Assembly (NCBI RefSeq): GCF_001547525.1 | Contig: NZ_CM003768.1 | Coordinates: 1,860,001 to 1,924,000 of the forward strand | Length of the DNA stretch: 64,000 bases | Direction of reading: 5' to 3' | From: Burkholderia anthina | GTDB taxonomy: Bacteria; Pseudomonadota; Gammaproteobacteria; Burkholderiales; Burkholderiaceae | In this document: piece after piece, positions 46,659-56,233 of the stretch | Layout: every line of letters starts with the position of its first letter | Position numbering within the stretch: the first letter of the stretch is position 1 | Position numbers and translations under genes: made by a program | The notes under the pieces: generated by a model | What the model was told of the DNA's origin: nothing | Database searches by the model: none | Seen by the model: the letters and a program-made list of their open reading frames with translations, nothing else

Positions 46659-47267
46659 TCAATCCTGCGACGGCGGGCGCGCGTCGAACGCGACGCTGCC
46701 TGACGCACGGTCGGATGCGGCCGACGGGGTAGCCGCGGCCGGCGCCGCAGGCGCCACCGGACGGCTGACGACCGGCTCGACTCGCGGCTGCGCCACGGAG
46801 GCCGGCGCCGGTTCGACCGGACGCTTCGCATCGCGGCCCTCGAGCGCCTGCGCCCTGTCGGCCCTTTCGCGCCGGCGCACGGCCGATGCGAGCCGCACGC
46901 CGCCGAGGCCGAGCACGATCAGCGCGACGCCGGCCACGGCCGACAGCACCCGGCCGGCGGCCGCGAGCGCCGGCCCGCTGCCGGTGCCGATCGACCACAC
47001 GACCGTCAGCACGCCGGTCAGCCAGTACACGTGGCCGACCGGGCGCGCGACGGGCGCCGTGAGATCGCCGTTGAACGCCGCATGAAACGCGAGCCACGCG
47101 AGCCCGAGCAGCGCGATGCCGAACGCCTGGCCGAGCATCGCGGGCTGGATGTTCGCCAGTTGCAGCGCATTGAACAGCGCCTGCCAGGGCGTCAGCACGA
47201 ACAGCGCGCCGAACGCCAGCAGCAGTACGGCATCGACGATCAGCACGGCTCGCAGCAGCGGTTTCAT
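46659..47267 (-). CDS. small membrane protein of unknown function
   Basis: 202 residues with four transmembrane segments in the first ~130 residues (LLRAVLIVDAVLLLAFGALFV; MLGQAFGIALLGLAWLAF; GHVYWLTGVLTVVWSI; VLSAVAGVALIVLGLGG), then a cytoplasmic, Ala/Pro-rich disordered tail. No known domain is recognised. It lies 6 bases after guaB and 107 before guaA on the same strand, so it is probably cotranscribed with GMP synthesis genes. Confidence 0.75.
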   Translation of the reverse strand: MKPLLRAVLIVDAVLLLAFGALFVLTPWQALFNALQLANIQPAMLGQAFGIALLGLAWLAFHAAFNGDLTAPVARPVGHVYWLTGVLTVVWSIGTGSGPALAAAGRVLSAVAGVALIVLGLGGVRLASAVRRRERADRAQALEGRDAKRPVEPAPASVAQPRVEPVVSRPVAPAAPAAATPSAASDRASGSVAFDARPPSQD

Positions 47268-47273
47268 CGGCGA

Positions 47274-48734
47274 TCAGTCCACGTGGTAGTTCGGTGCTTC
47301 CTTCGTGATCTGCACGTCGTGCACGTGCGACTCGCGCATGCCCGCCGCGGTGATCTGGACGAATTCCGCCTTCTCGTGCAGCTCGTCGATCGTGCGGCAG
47401 CCGCAGTAGCCCATGCTCGCGCGCACGCCGCCGACCAGCTGGAACAGGATCGCGTTGACCGAACCCTTGTACGCGACGCGGCCTTCGATGCCTTCCGGCA
47501 CGAGCTTGTCGATGTTCGCCGAGTTGTCCTGGAAGTAGCGGTCAGCCGCGCCGTCCTTCATCGCACCGACCGAACCCATGCCGCGGTACGACTTGTACTG
47601 GCGGCCCTGGTACAGGAACACGTCGCCCGGCGCCTCTTCGGTGCCCGCGAACATGCTGCCCATCATCACCGCGTTCGCGCCGGCCGCGAGCGCCTTCGAC
47701 ACGTCGCCCGAGAAGCGCACGCCGCCGTCGGCGATGCACGGCACGCCGGTGCCCTTCAGCGCCTCCGCGACGTTCGCGATCGCACTGATCTGCGGCACGC
47801 CGACACCCGCGACGATCCGCGTCGTGCAGATCGAGCCCGGGCCGATACCGACCTTGACCGCGTCCGCGCCGTATTCGACGAGCGCCTTCGCGGCGGCGGC
47901 CGTCGCGATGTTGCCGCCGATCACCTCGACGTGCGGAAAGTTCTGCTTGACCCAGCGCACGCGCTCGAGCACGCCCTTGCTGTGGCCGTGCGCGGTATCG
48001 ACGACGATCACGTCGACGCCGGCCTGCACCAGCAGTTCGACACGCTCTTCGTTGTCCGGGCCGACGCCGACCGCCGCGCCTGCGCGCAGCTTGCCGTGTT
48101 CGTCCTTGCACGCGTCCGGGTGCTCGGTCTGCTTCGTGATGTCCTTGACGGTCATCAGGCCGCGCAGCTCGAACGCGTCGTTGACGACCAGCACGCGCTC
48201 GAGGCGGTGGCTGTGCATCAGCGCCTTCGCTTCGGCGAGCGGCGTGCCTTCCTTGACCGTGACGAGGCGCTCGCGCGGCGTCATGATCGACTTGACCGGC
48301 TCGTCGAGGCGCGTTTCGAAACGCAGGTCGCGGTTCGTGACGATGCCGACGAGCTGCGGGCCCTCGACGACCGGGAAGCCCGAGATGCCATGCTGGCGCG
48401 ACAGCGCGATCACGTCGCGCACCTTCATTTGCGGCGGCACCGTGATCGGGTCGCGGACGACGCCCGACTCGAAACGCTTGACCTTCGCGACTTCGCGGGC
48501 CTGCTCGGCCGGCGTGAGGTTCTTGTGGACGATACCGACGCCCCCCTGCTGCGCCATCGCGATCGCGAGGCGACCTTCGGTGACCGTGTCCATCGCGGCG
48601 GACACGAGCGGCATGTTCAGGGAGATGTTGCGGGTCAGCTTGGTCTTGAGGCTGGTGTCGCGCGGGAGAACGTCGGAGAAGGCGGGAACGAGGAGCACGT
48701 CATCGAAAGTGAGTGCTTTTTGGATCAGACGCAT
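47274..48734 (-). CDS. guaB: inosine-5'-monophosphate dehydrogenase
   Basis: 486 residues. It oxidises IMP to XMP with NAD+. The (beta/alpha)8 barrel carries the catalytic Cys loop [18 protein letters not shown] and the mobile flap region [10 protein letters not shown]; the inserted CBS pair lies at about 95-200 ([38 protein letters not shown]). First gene of the guaB-orf-guaA unit. Confidence 0.97.
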   Translation of the reverse strand: MRLIQKALTFDDVLLVPAFSDVLPRDTSLKTKLTRNISLNMPLVSAAMDTVTEGRLAIAMAQQGGVGIVHKNLTPAEQAREVAKVKRFESGVVRDPITVPPQMKVRDVIALSRQHGISGFPVVEGPQLVGIVTNRDLRFETRLDEPVKSIMTPRERLVTVKEGTPLAEAKALMHSHRLERVLVVNDAFELRGLMTVKDITKQTEHPDACKDEHGKLRAGAAVGVGPDNEERVELLVQAGVDVIVVDTAHGHSKGVLERVRWVKQNFPHVEVIGGNIATAAAAKALVEYGADAVKVGIGPGSICTTRIVAGVGVPQISAIANVAEALKGTGVPCIADGGVRFSGDVSKALAAGANAVMMGSMFAGTEEAPGDVFLYQGRQYKSYRGMGSVGAMKDGAADRYFQDNSANIDKLVPEGIEGRVAYKGSVNAILFQLVGGVRASMGYCGCRTIDELHEKAEFVQITAAGMRESHVHDVQITKEAPNYHVD

Positions 48735-49016
48735 GGCAAATCCTATGGGCGCAAAAGCGAATTATACGCGAAGCGCCGTGATTTTTCACAACACGAACAA
48801 CGGCTTAGCCGGTTTCGGCGGTTCGGGGGCCGAATCGTTCGGATCGCCGTTCGGTTCGTTTTCGATCGACTTTCGTTTCACCGCTGCGTCGAGCCATTCG
48901 CGCAGCCGGCGGCCGGACGGCACGTGCGCGTGTCGCGGCGAGGCGACACGGGCGCGACGGCGGCGGCCGCGCACGGCCCGGCGACCCGCGCGCCGAAGCG
49001 GCTTGCCTGCCCGACC
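48735..49016. other. intergenic region between guaB and the DUF2182 gene
   Basis: Contains the guaB promoter region (AT-rich 48750-48795) and a minus-strand reading frame at 48786-48974 whose last part, REWLDAAVKRKSIENEPNGD followed by a Pro-rich end, is protein-like. It has no good start and no family match that I know, so I do not call it a gene. Confidence 0.35.
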
Positions 49017-49826
49017 TCACGCCAGACCGGCCGCACGGGCGGTCATCGCGATGCCGCCCGCCACCGTCCCGCAACCGACGATCCACGCGACGCGCCAGCC
49101 GGCAGGCGCAACGCGTTCGGCGGCGATCGCGACCGTCACGGCGGCCATCACGCGCAGGTCCATCATGCCGGCCGCCAGCGCGACCGCCATCAGATTCCCG
49201 CAACACGCGCCGCATCGGACCGCGGCGTGCACGCCGTACCGCCATGCCGTGACGGCCGCTGCCCGTGGCCGATGCACGTCGTGCGCCGTCGGGTGCCGGC
49301 AGCACGCGAGCCGCCGCGCCTTCCATTCGGTGAATTGCAACGTGCCCGCGGCCAGCACGACGGCGCCGGCCACGAACGGCATCGCCCCGGCGAGCGCCGG
49401 CAGACGGGCAGCGGCCGCCGTCAGCGCAGCGCCGGCCGGCAACACGAGCGCCCCGAGCACCATCCAGACCGAGAAATATCCCGCCCCCGCGACGACGACG
49501 AGCCAGGCCGACCGCGCCGCCGCCCGTGGGCCGATGCGCCGCCGGTAATGCCAGAGCTGCGGCGCGAGCACCGGCAGCATCATCGTCACCGTCATCGCGC
49601 CCCACATTCCGGCGAAGGCCGCGAATGCGCGGCCGGCGCCCTGGCCGCACGGCCGCAGCCATACGGCCGAAGCCATCCAGCCGCCGGGCATCGGTTCGCC
49701 GCCCATCGCACCCATCGACGCGTGCTGCGCCAGCGTCGCCATCGCGGCGAGCGCGAACACGGCGGTGGCCGCCACGCCGAATGCCCGCGGATCGGGGGCC
49801 GCCTCTCCGGTTGCCGTTCGCGTCAT
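49017..49826 (-). CDS. DUF2182 membrane protein (predicted metal-binding)
   Basis: 269 residues from the ATG at 49826 (GGGAG upstream). About six to seven transmembrane segments; the family motif GACCGNLMAVALAAGMMDLRV is present with paired cysteines, plus an earlier MTVTMMLPVLAP segment. DUF2182 proteins are predicted metal-binding integral membrane proteins with unproven function. It lies 28 bases downstream of the DUF899 gene on the same strand, and the two are often neighbours. Confidence 0.82.
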   Translation of the reverse strand: MTRTATGEAAPDPRAFGVAATAVFALAAMATLAQHASMGAMGGEPMPGGWMASAVWLRPCGQGAGRAFAAFAGMWGAMTVTMMLPVLAPQLWHYRRRIGPRAAARSAWLVVVAGAGYFSVWMVLGALVLPAGAALTAAAARLPALAGAMPFVAGAVVLAAGTLQFTEWKARRLACCRHPTAHDVHRPRAAAVTAWRYGVHAAVRCGACCGNLMAVALAAGMMDLRVMAAVTVAIAAERVAPAGWRVAWIVGCGTVAGGIAMTARAAGLA

Positions 49827-49854
49827 CGCGCGCTCCCGCCCGTGGCCGGCCCGC

Positions 49855-50619
49855 TCAGCCACGCGCGTATTCGTCGTGACGGCGCCACCACGGGCCGGCC
49901 TCGTTGCGTCCGCGCGGCGCGCGATCGAGCCACTGATACATCCCCCACAATCCGTCGAGGCCGCGCGCATAGGTCGAATACGTGTGATAGACGGCGCCGT
50001 CCTCGCGCACGAACGCGCTCATCCCCGGCCGATCGAGCGCATACGTGACCGGATCGGTGCCGCACGTGGCCGCGAACTGCACGACGGGCGCCGGCGGCGG
50101 ATCCATGTCCATCGCGTGTCCAGCCTTCGCATAGTTGTATTCGACGTCGCCCGCGCGCTGCTGCGCTTCGGTGAACGACACGTTGAAATCGAAGTTGAAA
50201 TCGCTGCCGACCGACGACGCCCAAGGGAACGTCCACCCCATCCGCTGCCGGTACGCGAGCAGTTTCGCGAGCGGCGCGCGCGACACGGCCGCGAGCGTCA
50301 CGTCGTGATGCGCCAGATGCACGGCAAAGCCGTCGAAGCCGTCGGCGAGCGCGGAGCACGACGGGCAGCCCGCCTTGTAGTCGGGGCCGAACATGAAGTG
50401 ATAGACGAGCAGTTGCGAACGGCCGCCAAACAGGTCGTCGAGCGTCGCCTGCCCTGCTTCGGTGTCGAACCGGTAGGTCTTGTCGACGCGCACCCACGGC
50501 AGCGCCTGGCGCTGCCGCGCGAGTTCGTCGCTGTGCCGCGTCAGCGCCTTTTCCGCGTCGAGCAGCGCGCGGCGCGCGGCCAGCCATTCGTCGCGGGTGC
50601 CGGTGAGATGGGTCGTCAT
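49855..50619 (-). CDS. DUF899 thioredoxin-like protein
   Basis: 254 residues. DUF899 has a thioredoxin fold; here the redox motif is CPSC in YKAGCPSCSALADGFDG, preceded by LLVYHFMFGPD, and the C-terminal part carries DGAVYHTYSTYARGLD, also conserved in the family. The reaction is unknown. It is paired with the DUF2182 gene and transcribed divergently from an HTH regulator 113 bases away. Confidence 0.88.
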   Translation of the reverse strand: MTTHLTGTRDEWLAARRALLDAEKALTRHSDELARQRQALPWVRVDKTYRFDTEAGQATLDDLFGGRSQLLVYHFMFGPDYKAGCPSCSALADGFDGFAVHLAHHDVTLAAVSRAPLAKLLAYRQRMGWTFPWASSVGSDFNFDFNVSFTEAQQRAGDVEYNYAKAGHAMDMDPPPAPVVQFAATCGTDPVTYALDRPGMSAFVREDGAVYHTYSTYARGLDGLWGMYQWLDRAPRGRNEAGPWWRRHDEYARG

Positions 50620-50732
50620 GGTGGGGTCCTCCTTCCGATGGGTATCCGGGCACGGCGTACGGGCCGTGTGCGTGGTGCTAGATTAGTGGCGGGCATCGGA
50701 CCGAAGGGAGTGACAAGTGTGTCGGGATTCGA

Positions 50733-51953
50733 ATGGATTCGCTGATCACGGCGGCCGCGCACGCGCTCGCGGCCGGTGACGCGCTCGGCGCGCTGAACCG
50801 CGTCGCGCTGCGCGACGATGCGCCGGCGCTCGCGCTGCGCGGGATCGCGCTGGCGCAGCTTGGCGATTTCGAGCGTGCACGGTCGCTCGTGCGCGGCGCC
50901 GCACGCGCATTCGGCGCGAAGGAAGCGGTCGCACGGGCGCGCTGCGTCGTCGCGGAAGCGGAAATCGCGCTCGCGTCGCGCGACCTGCGCTGGCCAACGC
51001 GCGCGCTCGACGCGGCCTGCGCGACGCTCGACGCGCATGGCGACCGCGCGAACGCCGCGCATGGCCGCTATCTCGGCGTCCGCCGCTTGCTGCTGATCGG
51101 CCATCTCGACGAGGCCGAGCGGCTGCTCGCGCATCTCGACCCCGCGCCGCTGCCGCCCGCGTCGCGCGCCGCCCATGAATTGATCGCGGCCGGCATCGCG
51201 ATGCGCCGCATCCGCACGCACGCGGCCCGCGCGGCGCTCGACCGCGCACGGACAGCCGCCCGCGCCGCCGGCATCGCCGCGCTGGCGGCCGAGGTCGACA
51301 CCGCGGCGCGCGTGCTCGACGCACCGGCCGCGCGGCTCATCGCGCGCGGCACGTCGCGGCTCGTGCCGCTCGACGAAGTCGAGACGCTGTTCGAGTCGAA
51401 TGCGCTCGTCGTCGACGCGTGCCGCCACACGGTGCGCGATGCGCGCACGACCGTGTCGCTCGCGCGACGCCCGGTGCTGTTCGTGCTCGCCCGTGCACTT
51501 GGCGAGGCCTGGCCGGCCGACGTGTCGAGAAATGCGCTCGTCGCCGCCGCGTTCCGCGCGAAACAGGCCGACGAATCGCACCGCGCGCGGCTGCGTGTCG
51601 AGATCGGCCGGCTGCGCGCGGTGCTGCGCCCGCTCGCGAACGTCGTCGCGACGCCGCGCGGCTTCGCGCTCGAACCGCTCGGCGTGCGCGAAACCGTCGT
51701 CCTCGCGCGGCCGGTCGACGATCGCCATGCGGCCGTGCTCGCGCTCCTCGCCGACGGCGAAGCGTGGTCGAGCTCCGCGCTGGCGCTCGCGCTCGGCGCG
51801 AGCCAGCGCACCGTGCAGCGCGCGCTCGATGCGCTCGCGCAAACCGGCAAGGTGCAGACACTCGGCCGCGGACGCGCGCGCCGCTGGCTCACGCCGCCGC
51901 TGCCCGGATTCGCGACGACCTTGTTACTCCCGCTTGCGCTGCCGGGCGATTAG
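50733..51953 (+). CDS. HTH regulator with helical-repeat N-terminal part
   Basis: 406 residues. The first ~200 residues are Ala-rich helical repeats (TPR-like). Next, ARRPVLFVLARALGEAWPAD with FRAKQADESHRARLRVEIGRLR resembles the winged DNA-binding region of BTAD/OmpR-like regulators, and the C terminus has a second winged HTH (AWSSSALALALGASQRTVQRALDALAQTGKV). It may control the divergent DUF899/DUF2182 pair or the beta-propeller gene that follows 31 bases later. Confidence 0.75.
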   Translation: MDSLITAAAHALAAGDALGALNRVALRDDAPALALRGIALAQLGDFERARSLVRGAARAFGAKEAVARARCVVAEAEIALASRDLRWPTRALDAACATLDAHGDRANAAHGRYLGVRRLLLIGHLDEAERLLAHLDPAPLPPASRAAHELIAAGIAMRRIRTHAARAALDRARTAARAAGIAALAAEVDTAARVLDAPAARLIARGTSRLVPLDEVETLFESNALVVDACRHTVRDARTTVSLARRPVLFVLARALGEAWPADVSRNALVAAAFRAKQADESHRARLRVEIGRLRAVLRPLANVVATPRGFALEPLGVRETVVLARPVDDRHAAVLALLADGEAWSSSALALALGASQRTVQRALDALAQTGKVQTLGRGRARRWLTPPLPGFATTLLLPLALPGD

Positions 51954-51984
51954 GATGGCCTCATCGAACGACGAGGTGACGAAC

Positions 51985-52671
51985 ATGAAGCGCTCCACCG
52001 CAGACATCCTTCACGAGTACGGCCCGTTTCCGGGCGTCGACGGCGTGCACGGCGTCACGTTCGACGGGCGGCACGTGTGGTACGCGTCCGGCGACAAGCT
52101 GAATGCGCTCGACCCCGAGCGCGGCACGATCGTCCACTCGCTCGACGTCGCCGCGCACGCGGGCACGGCGTTCGACGGCCGCCACCTGTTCCAGATCGTC
52201 GAGGACCGCATCGAGAAGATCGACCCCGAATCGGGCCGCGTGCTCGCGACGATTCCGGCGCCCGGCGGCGGCGCCGATTCGGGGCTCGCGTGGGCGGAAG
52301 GCACGCTGTGGGTCGGCCAGTACCGCGAACGCAAGATTCATCAGGTGGATCCGCAATCGGGCGCCGTGCTGCGCACGATCGAGTCGAACCGCTTCGTCAC
52401 CGGCGTGACGTGGGTCGACGGCGAGCTGTGGCACGGCACGTGGGAAGCCGACCGCAGCGACCTGCGGCGCATCGATCCGCGCACGGGCGAAGTGCTCGAG
52501 CAGGTCGACATGCCGCCCGGCGTCGGCGTGTCTGGCCTCGAATCCGATGGCCGCGACCGCTTCTACTGCGGCGGCGGCAACAGCGGCAAGCTGCGCGCCG
52601 TGCGCCGCCCGGCGCGCGCGGAGCCTGCCGGCGACGGCGCGCGGCCAACCCCCGATTCGGCGGACGAATGA
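51985..52671 (+). CDS. beta-propeller protein (SMP-30/YVTN/glutamine cyclotransferase-like)
   Basis: 228 residues. It is composed of six blade-like repeats with patterns such as GVTFDGRHVWYASGDKLNAL, GLAWAEGTLWVGQYRERKI and GVTWVDGELWHGTW. It has no signal peptide. The catalytic glutamate of glutaminyl cyclotransferase cannot be assigned. An ATG at 51955 is an alternative start; the ATG at 51985 with GAGGTGAC upstream is preferred. It is probably cotranscribed with the HTH gene. Confidence 0.78.
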   Translation: MKRSTADILHEYGPFPGVDGVHGVTFDGRHVWYASGDKLNALDPERGTIVHSLDVAAHAGTAFDGRHLFQIVEDRIEKIDPESGRVLATIPAPGGGADSGLAWAEGTLWVGQYRERKIHQVDPQSGAVLRTIESNRFVTGVTWVDGELWHGTWEADRSDLRRIDPRTGEVLEQVDMPPGVGVSGLESDGRDRFYCGGGNSGKLRAVRRPARAEPAGDGARPTPDSADE

Positions 52672-52791
52672 TTCGCCGCCCGCCGAAGCCGCGTGACGGC
52701 CGCACCCGGCCGCGAGTGCAGGAATGAACAAGACGCCGCCGCGCCGGCATCGCTAAGATGCGCGCACCTCAGTCATTCTTCGGAGCGGTCG

Positions 52792-53757
52792 ATGCAGCGC
52801 GGCGTGGTGTACGGTATCCTGGCAGGCGCCCTGTGGGGCATGGTGTTTCTCGTTCCGCGGCTGCTGACCGATTTCTCGCCGCTGCTGCTGAGCGCCGGCC
52901 GCTACACGATGTACGGCCTCGTGTCGCTCGCGGCCGCGCTGCCGGCCGCCCGCTCGCTGCTCGATCGGCTGACCCGCGCGGATCTCGTCGCACTGGTGAG
53001 GCTCGCCGTCATCGGCAACGTCGCGTACTACATGCTGCTGTCCGGCGCCGTGCACCTGATCGGCATCGCGCCCAGTTCGCTGATCGTCGGCGTGCTGCCG
53101 GTGACCGTCACGCTCGCGGGCCTCGGCGACCACGGCGCGATGCCGCTGCGGCGGCTCGCCGCCCCACTCGCGCTCGTGATCGCGGGCATCGTCTGCATCA
53201 ACGTCGATCTGTTTACGTCCGAGGCCGCGCACGCGACGACGCTCGCCCAGAAGCTCGCGGGCATCGCCTGCGCGGCTGGCGCGCTCGCGAGCTGGACCTG
53301 GTATGCGGTGGCAAACACACGCTACCTGCAGCGCCATCACCGCTTCGGCGGCAACGAATGGTCGGTGCTGTGGGGTGTCGTGACGGGCCTGATCGGCGGG
53401 CTCTGCTGGCTGGCGATCCTCGCGCTGCCCGCCGGGACGGTGCAGGCGGCCGTCCCCGCCTCGCGCTGGCAATTGTTCTGGCTGCTGAACCTCGTGCTTG
53501 CGATCGGTGCGTCGTGGCTCGGCAACGGACTGTGGAATGCCGCGTCGAAGCGGCTGCCGCTCACGCTGTCGGGCCAGTTGATCGTGTTCGAAACCGTGTT
53601 CGCGATGCTGTATGCGTTCGTGTACGACCAGCGGATGCCGCGCGCACTCGAGATCGCCGCGCTCGTGCTGCTGCTCGCGGGCGTATACGGCTCGGTGCGA
53701 CGGCACGGCGACACGCCGGGCGGCGCGCCCGCAAACGCAAACGCCGCGGCCCACTGA
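52792..53757 (+). CDS. DMT superfamily transporter (EamA)
   Basis: 321 residues with ten transmembrane segments in two EamA halves, starting VVYGILAGALWGMVFLVPRL. The start at 52792 is the first Met before TM1; the frame is open 99 bases further up without a membrane segment. Likely exports an amino acid or metabolite; the substrate is unknown. Convergent with rnfH. Confidence 0.85.
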   Translation: MQRGVVYGILAGALWGMVFLVPRLLTDFSPLLLSAGRYTMYGLVSLAAALPAARSLLDRLTRADLVALVRLAVIGNVAYYMLLSGAVHLIGIAPSSLIVGVLPVTVTLAGLGDHGAMPLRRLAAPLALVIAGIVCINVDLFTSEAAHATTLAQKLAGIACAAGALASWTWYAVANTRYLQRHHRFGGNEWSVLWGVVTGLIGGLCWLAILALPAGTVQAAVPASRWQLFWLLNLVLAIGASWLGNGLWNAASKRLPLTLSGQLIVFETVFAMLYAFVYDQRMPRALEIAALVLLLAGVYGSVRRHGDTPGGAPANANAAAH

Positions 53758-53799
53758 GCGCCGCGGCGTTTGATCGGACCAACCTGAGCGCACGACGCG

Positions 53800-54123
53800 T
53801 CAGCGCGCGTCCTTGTGCATCCACTTGCGGCCCTCGATCGAGCCGTCGCGGCGGGATTTGTCGACACGCCGCTGGCGTGCGAGCTTCGGATCGACGATCA
53901 GCGGACGATAGATCTCGACGCGGTCGTGATCGACGAGCGGCGCATCGAGCGGCGCGAGCTTGCCGTAGACGCCCGTCTTCGCGTGCGCGAGATCGATCTC
54001 CGGGTGCAGCGCGAGCACGCCGCTCGCGTCGATGGCCGAGCGCACGGTCGCCCCTTCGGGCAGCGACAGCGGAATCAGCGTCTGGCGGTCCGGCAATGCG
54101 TAGCAGACTTCGATCGACAGCAT
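53800..54123 (-). CDS. rnfH: RnfH family ubiquitin-like protein
   Basis: 107 residues. RnfH is a ubiquitin/ThiS-fold protein encoded beside ratA; SIEVCYALPDRQTLIPLSL, VGVYGKLAPLD-like text (KTGVYGKLAPLD) and VEIYRPLIVDPKLARQRR are diagnostic. A basic tail follows. It lies 4 bases after ratA. Its biochemical role is not settled. Confidence 0.93.
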   Translation of the reverse strand: MLSIEVCYALPDRQTLIPLSLPEGATVRSAIDASGVLALHPEIDLAHAKTGVYGKLAPLDAPLVDHDRVEIYRPLIVDPKLARQRRVDKSRRDGSIEGRKWMHKDAR

Positions 54124-54127
54124 CGCG

Positions 54128-54565
54128 TCACCCCTTTCCGTACCGCTGGTCCGCACGCTTCACGAACGAATCGACGAACGTGTTCGCGATGTGGCTGAAC
54201 ACCGGCCCGATGATCTTCTCGAGCAGGATGCTCGAAAATTCGTAGTGCAGCGCGAATTCGATCTTGCACGCGTCGGCGCGCAGCGGAATGAAGCGCCACG
54301 AACCCGTGAACTTCTTGAACGGCCCGTCCGCGAACTCCATGTCGATGCGGGTCGGGCGCTGCTGCGTGTTGCGCGTCGCGAAATGCTGCTTGATGCCCTT
54401 GAAGTTGATGTCGATGCGCGCTTCCATTCCGCTCTCGTCCTGACGGCGAATCTCGACACCGCCGCACCAGGGCAGGAAATTGGGGTAGTCGGCCACGTCG
54501 GTGACGAGGTCGAACATCTGTTCCGCCGAATGGCGAATCAATACGGTTTTCTGGACATCTGCCAT
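54128..54565 (-). CDS. ratA: RatA-type START-domain protein
   Basis: 145 residues. A START/COQ10-like lipid-binding domain: VLIRHSAEQMFDLVTDVADYPNFLPWCGG at the N terminus (two parts) and FKKFTGSWRF. Homologues are called RatA (inhibitor of 70S ribosome association in E. coli) or, from the fold, coenzyme Q-binding proteins; which role holds here is unknown. Divergent from smpB, cotranscribed with rnfH. Confidence 0.93.
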   Translation of the reverse strand: MADVQKTVLIRHSAEQMFDLVTDVADYPNFLPWCGGVEIRRQDESGMEARIDINFKGIKQHFATRNTQQRPTRIDMEFADGPFKKFTGSWRFIPLRADACKIEFALHYEFSSILLEKIIGPVFSHIANTFVDSFVKRADQRYGKG

Positions 54566-54664
54566 AAATCGCGCGGCATCGCTGAAAGTGGAAACGCCAA
54601 GCCGGGCAATTGCCGCCCCGCTTTGCTAAAATCGTGATTTTAAACGAGTTGGCCCAATCCTTTC

Positions 54665-55111
54665 ATGAGCATCATCGACAACAGGAAAGCGCACTTCGAT
54701 TATCACATCGAGGAACGCTACGAAGCGGGGCTCGTGCTGGAGGGCTGGGAAGTCAAGGCGCTGCGCGCCGGACGCGGCCAGATCAAGGAAGGCTACGTCG
54801 TGGTGAAGAACGCCGAGATCTTTCTGATCGGGACCCATATCAGCCCGCTGCCCGAGGCTTCGACGCACATCAAGCCCGACCCGGTTCGCACGCGCAAGCT
54901 GCTGCTGCACCGCGAGGAAATCAAGAAACTGATCGGCAAGGTCGAGCAGCGCGGCTACACGCTCGTGCCGCTGAACTTCCACTACAAGGGCGGCCGCGTG
55001 AAGTGCGACATCGCACTCGCGAAAGGCAAGAAGCTGCACGACAAGCGCGAAACCGAGAAGAAGCGCGACTGGGAACGCGAGAAGGCACGCATCATGCGCG
55101 CCGGCACCTGA
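54665..55111 (+). CDS. smpB: SsrA-binding protein SmpB
   Basis: 148 residues. SmpB delivers tmRNA to stalled ribosomes. The OB-fold has [27 protein letters not shown] (two parts) and the basic C-terminal tail [19 protein letters not shown] that becomes helical in the ribosome. The tmRNA gene itself is not in the window. A strong terminator follows. Confidence 0.97.
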
Positions 55112-55135
55112 CGCACACGGCATTCATCGCACACG

Positions 55136-55168
55136 ACACGGCCCGCTCGAAGCGGGCCGTGTTGCTTT
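55136..55168 (+). terminator. terminator after smpB
   Basis: 12-bp stem ACACGGCCCGCT / AGCGGGCCGTGT with loop CGA, followed by TGCTTT. Confidence 0.85.
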
Positions 55169-55264
55169 GGACGTGGTGAATCGCACCGGCCGGTCGCGCG
55201 GCTGCGCGACGATTCGCCGCACGACGACGCGCACGCGGCAGCCGCGCGCGCGTCGAGATGGGGC

Positions 55265-56200
55265 TCAACCCTTCGCGCCCGACGCGGCGCCCGCGCTCTT
55301 GACGATCGTCAGCGCCGACGAGATCGCGGTGCCGAGATCCGACAGGTTCGACGGCACGATCAGCGTGTTGCCCTGCTTCGCGAGATTCGCGAACGCGCCG
55401 ACATATTGCTCGGCGACCTTCAGGTTCACGGCATCCATCCCGCCTTGCGACTGGATCGCGCTCGCGATCTTCTGGATCGCCTGCGCGTTCGCCTCGGCCA
55501 CCGCCAGAATCGCGGCGGCTTCGCCCTGCGCCTGGTTGATCGCGGCCTGCCGCTCGCCTTCGGACTTCTGGATCGCCGCTTCGCGCGCACCCGACGCGAG
55601 GTTGATCTGTTCCTGCTTGCGGCCTTCGGAGGCGGCGATCAGCGCGCGCTTTTCGCGCTCGGCGGTGATCTGCGCCTGCATCGCGTGCAGGATTTCCTTC
55701 GGCGGCGTCAGGTCCTTGATCTCGTAGCGCAGCACCTTCACGCCCCAGTTCGCCGCGGCCTGATCGAGCGCCGACACGATGTTGTGGTTGATGAAATCGC
55801 GTTCCTCGAACGTCTTGTCGAGTTCGAGCTTGCCGACCACCGAGCGCAGCGTGGTTTGCGCGAGCTGCGTGATCGCCAGCACGAAGTTGCTCGACCCGTA
55901 CGACGCCTTCATCGGATCGGTCACCTGGAAGTACAGCACGCCGTCCACCTGCAACTGCGTGTTGTCGCGCGTGATACAGACCTGGCTGGGCACGTCGAGC
56001 GGAATTTCCTTCAGCACGTGCCGGTACGCGATCCGATCGACGAACGGCAGCACGATATTGAGGCCGGGCGACAGCGTCGCGTGATAGCGCCCGAAGCGCT
56101 CGAGCACCCATGCATGCTGCTGCGGCACGATCTTCACCGTCTTCGACACGATCACGATCGCGATGACGAGCAGGACAACCCAGATGATCAGCGAATCCAT
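55265..56200 (-). CDS. qmcA: SPFH/band 7 membrane protein (QmcA/stomatin type)
   Basis: 311 residues. One N-terminal transmembrane helix (SLIIWVVLLVIAIVIVSKTV), the SPFH domain (VPQQHAWVLERFGRYHATL), a long coiled coil rich in Ala/Glu/Gln and a C-terminal oligomerisation segment. These proteins form membrane microdomain scaffolds and pair with NfeD proteins; nfeD is 33 bases upstream in the same transcript. Confidence 0.93.
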   Translation of the reverse strand: MDSLIIWVVLLVIAIVIVSKTVKIVPQQHAWVLERFGRYHATLSPGLNIVLPFVDRIAYRHVLKEIPLDVPSQVCITRDNTQLQVDGVLYFQVTDPMKASYGSSNFVLAITQLAQTTLRSVVGKLELDKTFEERDFINHNIVSALDQAAANWGVKVLRYEIKDLTPPKEILHAMQAQITAEREKRALIAASEGRKQEQINLASGAREAAIQKSEGERQAAINQAQGEAAAILAVAEANAQAIQKIASAIQSQGGMDAVNLKVAEQYVGAFANLAKQGNTLIVPSNLSDLGTAISSALTIVKSAGAASGAKG

Positions 56201-56233
56201 GAAATATTCCCTCCTTGTTGTATTGGCGGACGA

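Noticed and set aside
48786-48974. Minus-strand 62-codon frame upstream of guaB
   Set aside because: The second half looks protein-like, but there is no ribosome site, no recognised family and an Arg-rich artefactual start; kept only as a remark in the intergenic entry.
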